This document shows positions 31,363 to 32,648 of a stretch of DNA of 32,648 bases, in pieces. Positions within the stretch are counted from its first letter, which is position 1, and the number at the start of each line of letters is the position of its first letter. Source of the DNA: Oscillospiraceae bacterium. GTDB lineage: Bacteria > Bacillota > Clostridia > Oscillospirales > Oscillospiraceae. The notes under the pieces were generated by a model. It saw only the letters and a program-made list of their open reading frames with translations, was not told the origin of the DNA and searched no databases. Position numbers and translations under genes: made by a program. The DNA lies in NCBI GenBank assembly GCA_910575265.1, contig CAJTEA010000027.1, positions 1 to 32,648 on the forward strand, in the 5' to 3' direction.

Positions 31363-32462
31363 ACAGTAAAGACCTATATAATGCGATTGGCAAAGTGGAT
31401 GATGACGTTTTAGAGCAAAGCGAAGTTGCCAAAAAGAAAATCGGCTGGTTAAAGTGGGGGGCTTTGGCGGCGTGCCTTTGCCTGACAGTGGGGGCACTTC
31501 TTTGGCCTAAAGGCCCACAGGTAGCGGTAAAGGAAATTGGAAGCCTGGAGGAAGCGGCGGCGTCTTACGGCGATCATCTGCTGGCCGAACGGCTGTCAGC
31601 CCCCGGCGTTCGAACCACTGGTATCCGCCTGAGCTATACGAAGGGCGGGGATGCCTCCGACCCTGCCGCTTGGGACACTCTGTCGGTCACAGGAGATTAC
31701 AACGGCCAGGACTTTATCATGGATTGCAATTTTAACGGTCAGGGGAAGCAAACAAGCTCCGCCGAAGCCTATGCGGTAACCCAATATGGCGATGTAGAGG
31801 TAACAATTTACCAGGAGGAAAGCGGCTGGAGCAATCGTAAGCCGTTCCTCTATCGGGCCGAGTTTACTTTGGACAACGTGGCCTACAATCTATCCATCCA
31901 TTCTGATAAACCGGAGGATATTTACACCTATCTGGACCTGGTTCTGGGTGAAGCTGAAATCGGCGGGAATCAGTCTGGAGCTACGCTGACCGATGTACTG
32001 GGCTTTGGCGTATGCCGCATTGAGATGGAGGAAATTGCCCCTTACCAGTACAGGTGGCACTACTACGTTAAGGTGGATGGCGAGGACGTATGTGTGGCGG
32101 AACAGTTTGGCTATGACGGGCCTGAAGCATGGAGCCGGGATTTGGATGGCGATGGTGTGCCTGAATTGATTTGCAATAGCACCTATGGAGACGGAGTTGA
32201 AAGTGTTATTGTCTATCGCAACAACAACGGCATTATTGAGGTCGGCAACGTCAGGAAGTCCTACTATGAGGAAAAGTTTGGCTGGACTCATGTTTTGGAA
32301 GGCGGTACATTCAGTCTCCCTGTTGAGCGATACGACCCGGAACAGGGTGTTTTTACTGCAACCGATTACTACACCCAAGGCTACGATGATCCGGTAACAG
32401 TGGAGTTCGATGATGGTTTGGAACCCTTTGAGTTCTTTCCATTCAAACATTTACCCGTATAA
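31359..32462 (+). CDS. Membrane-anchored sensor-like protein co-encoded with sigma factor
   Basis: The ATG overlaps the sigma factor stop (ATGA) and has AAAGGAGGGG upstream. The 367-residue protein has a short cytoplasmic N-terminus (MNSKDLYNAIGKVDDDVLEQ), one membrane helix near residues 31-48 (WGALAACLCLTVGALLW) and a large extracellular part. A DLDGDGVPELICNSTYGDG motif near residue 265 resembles a calcium-binding dockerin/EF-hand or FG-GAP loop. The topology is that of an anti-sigma or signal-receiving partner, but I see no known anti-sigma domain, so that role is inferred from the operon. Confidence 0.75.
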   Translation: MNSKDLYNAIGKVDDDVLEQSEVAKKKIGWLKWGALAACLCLTVGALLWPKGPQVAVKEIGSLEEAAASYGDHLLAERLSAPGVRTTGIRLSYTKGGDASDPAAWDTLSVTGDYNGQDFIMDCNFNGQGKQTSSAEAYAVTQYGDVEVTIYQEESGWSNRKPFLYRAEFTLDNVAYNLSIHSDKPEDIYTYLDLVLGEAEIGGNQSGATLTDVLGFGVCRIEMEEIAPYQYRWHYYVKVDGEDVCVAEQFGYDGPEAWSRDLDGDGVPELICNSTYGDGVESVIVYRNNNGIIEVGNVRKSYYEEKFGWTHVLEGGTFSLPVERYDPEQGVFTATDYYTQGYDDPVTVEFDDGLEPFEFFPFKHLPV

Positions 32463-32486
32463 TTTATAGCATTATAGTCAATGTAA

Positions 32487-32524
32487 GCACCGCACAGCGA
32501 ACTAAGCCGTGCGGTGCTTTTTTA
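32487..32524 (+). terminator. Terminator of the sigma-factor operon
   Basis: GCACCGCAC (32487-32495) pairs exactly with GTGCGGTGC (32509-32517), followed by seven T. Confidence 0.9.
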
Positions 32525-32633
32525 TCTGGAGACCCCATAAAAATCCGTGTAAACGACAAACTCTGACAGAATAAAAAGGATCGACTCAGTCAAGAATGGA
32601 AATAACAACCAATTCAAGAAGGAGTCGAAGAAA

Positions 32634-32648
32634 ATGAACGCAGCACCG
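32634..32648 (+). CDS. Start of a gene cut by the window edge, possibly an IS transposase
   Basis: An ATG at 32634 has AAGGAG ten bases upstream and reads MNAAP before the window ends. The preceding sequence (GAGACCCCATAAAAATCCGT at 32528-32547) has the look of an insertion-sequence left end, possibly IS256-type. Five residues cannot establish a family. Confidence 0.35.

Overview
The window looks like a chromosomal segment of a gut Clostridia species, probably Oscillospiraceae (Flavonifractor / Intestinimonas-like). That placement rests on the GC-rich V/A-type ATPase operon, Gram-positive style Shine-Dalgarno sites and Tn4451/ICE-type elements; no 16S gene is present. A GC-rich core (about 10.3-19.5 kb) sits between two AT-richer accessory regions that carry mobile-element remnants at nearly every boundary.

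Region 1 (1-10.3 kb) is a defence/variation island ending at a tRNA pair. It opens with the tail of an IS5-family transposase, which appears to have cut off an Rpn (PD-(D/E)XK) nuclease gene. Next is the most interesting locus. A 24-bp inverted repeat (781-804 and 4532-4555, 23/24 identical, with internal dyad GATAAT-CTGCA-ATTATC) brackets a 3.7-kb segment. Inside it, a pentapeptide-repeat gene (+) converges on an ATP-grasp ligase plus PLP aminotransferase operon (-). A strong extended -10 promoter lies just outside the left repeat. A complete XerC/D-type tyrosine recombinase gene and a hairpin insulator lie just outside the right repeat. I read this as an invertible expression switch: one fixed promoter drives the pentapeptide protein in the orientation shown and would drive the ligase/aminotransferase pair after inversion. 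A SIR2-HerA two-gene anti-phage cassette follows, then an IS3-family element with two ORFs whose first Shine-Dalgarno site is locked in a perfect 15-bp hairpin.

Region 2 (10.3-19.5 kb) is core genome. tRNA-fMet and tRNA-Leu(TAA) are on the minus strand, divergent from a complete nine-gene V/A-type ATPase operon in the order H/G-I-K-E-C-F-A-B-D. The rotor subunit K keeps the Na+-binding residues, so the enzyme is probably Na+-linked.

Region 3 (19.5-32.6 kb) is a patchwork of small cargo genes, most with their own strong terminator: an HNH-type protein, a frameshifted serine resolvase, an SH3 lipoprotein behind a long structured leader, several orphan small proteins, and an ICE-like xis / unknown / Dam methylase / integrase module. 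The integrase is cut after its N-terminal domain and joined to the C-terminal half of a large serine recombinase. Two TnpV genes then flank a membrane-protein gene, followed by an ECF sigma factor with its membrane partner. The window ends at the probable start of another IS-like gene.

All family assignments come from reading motifs in the sequence. No database search was run.
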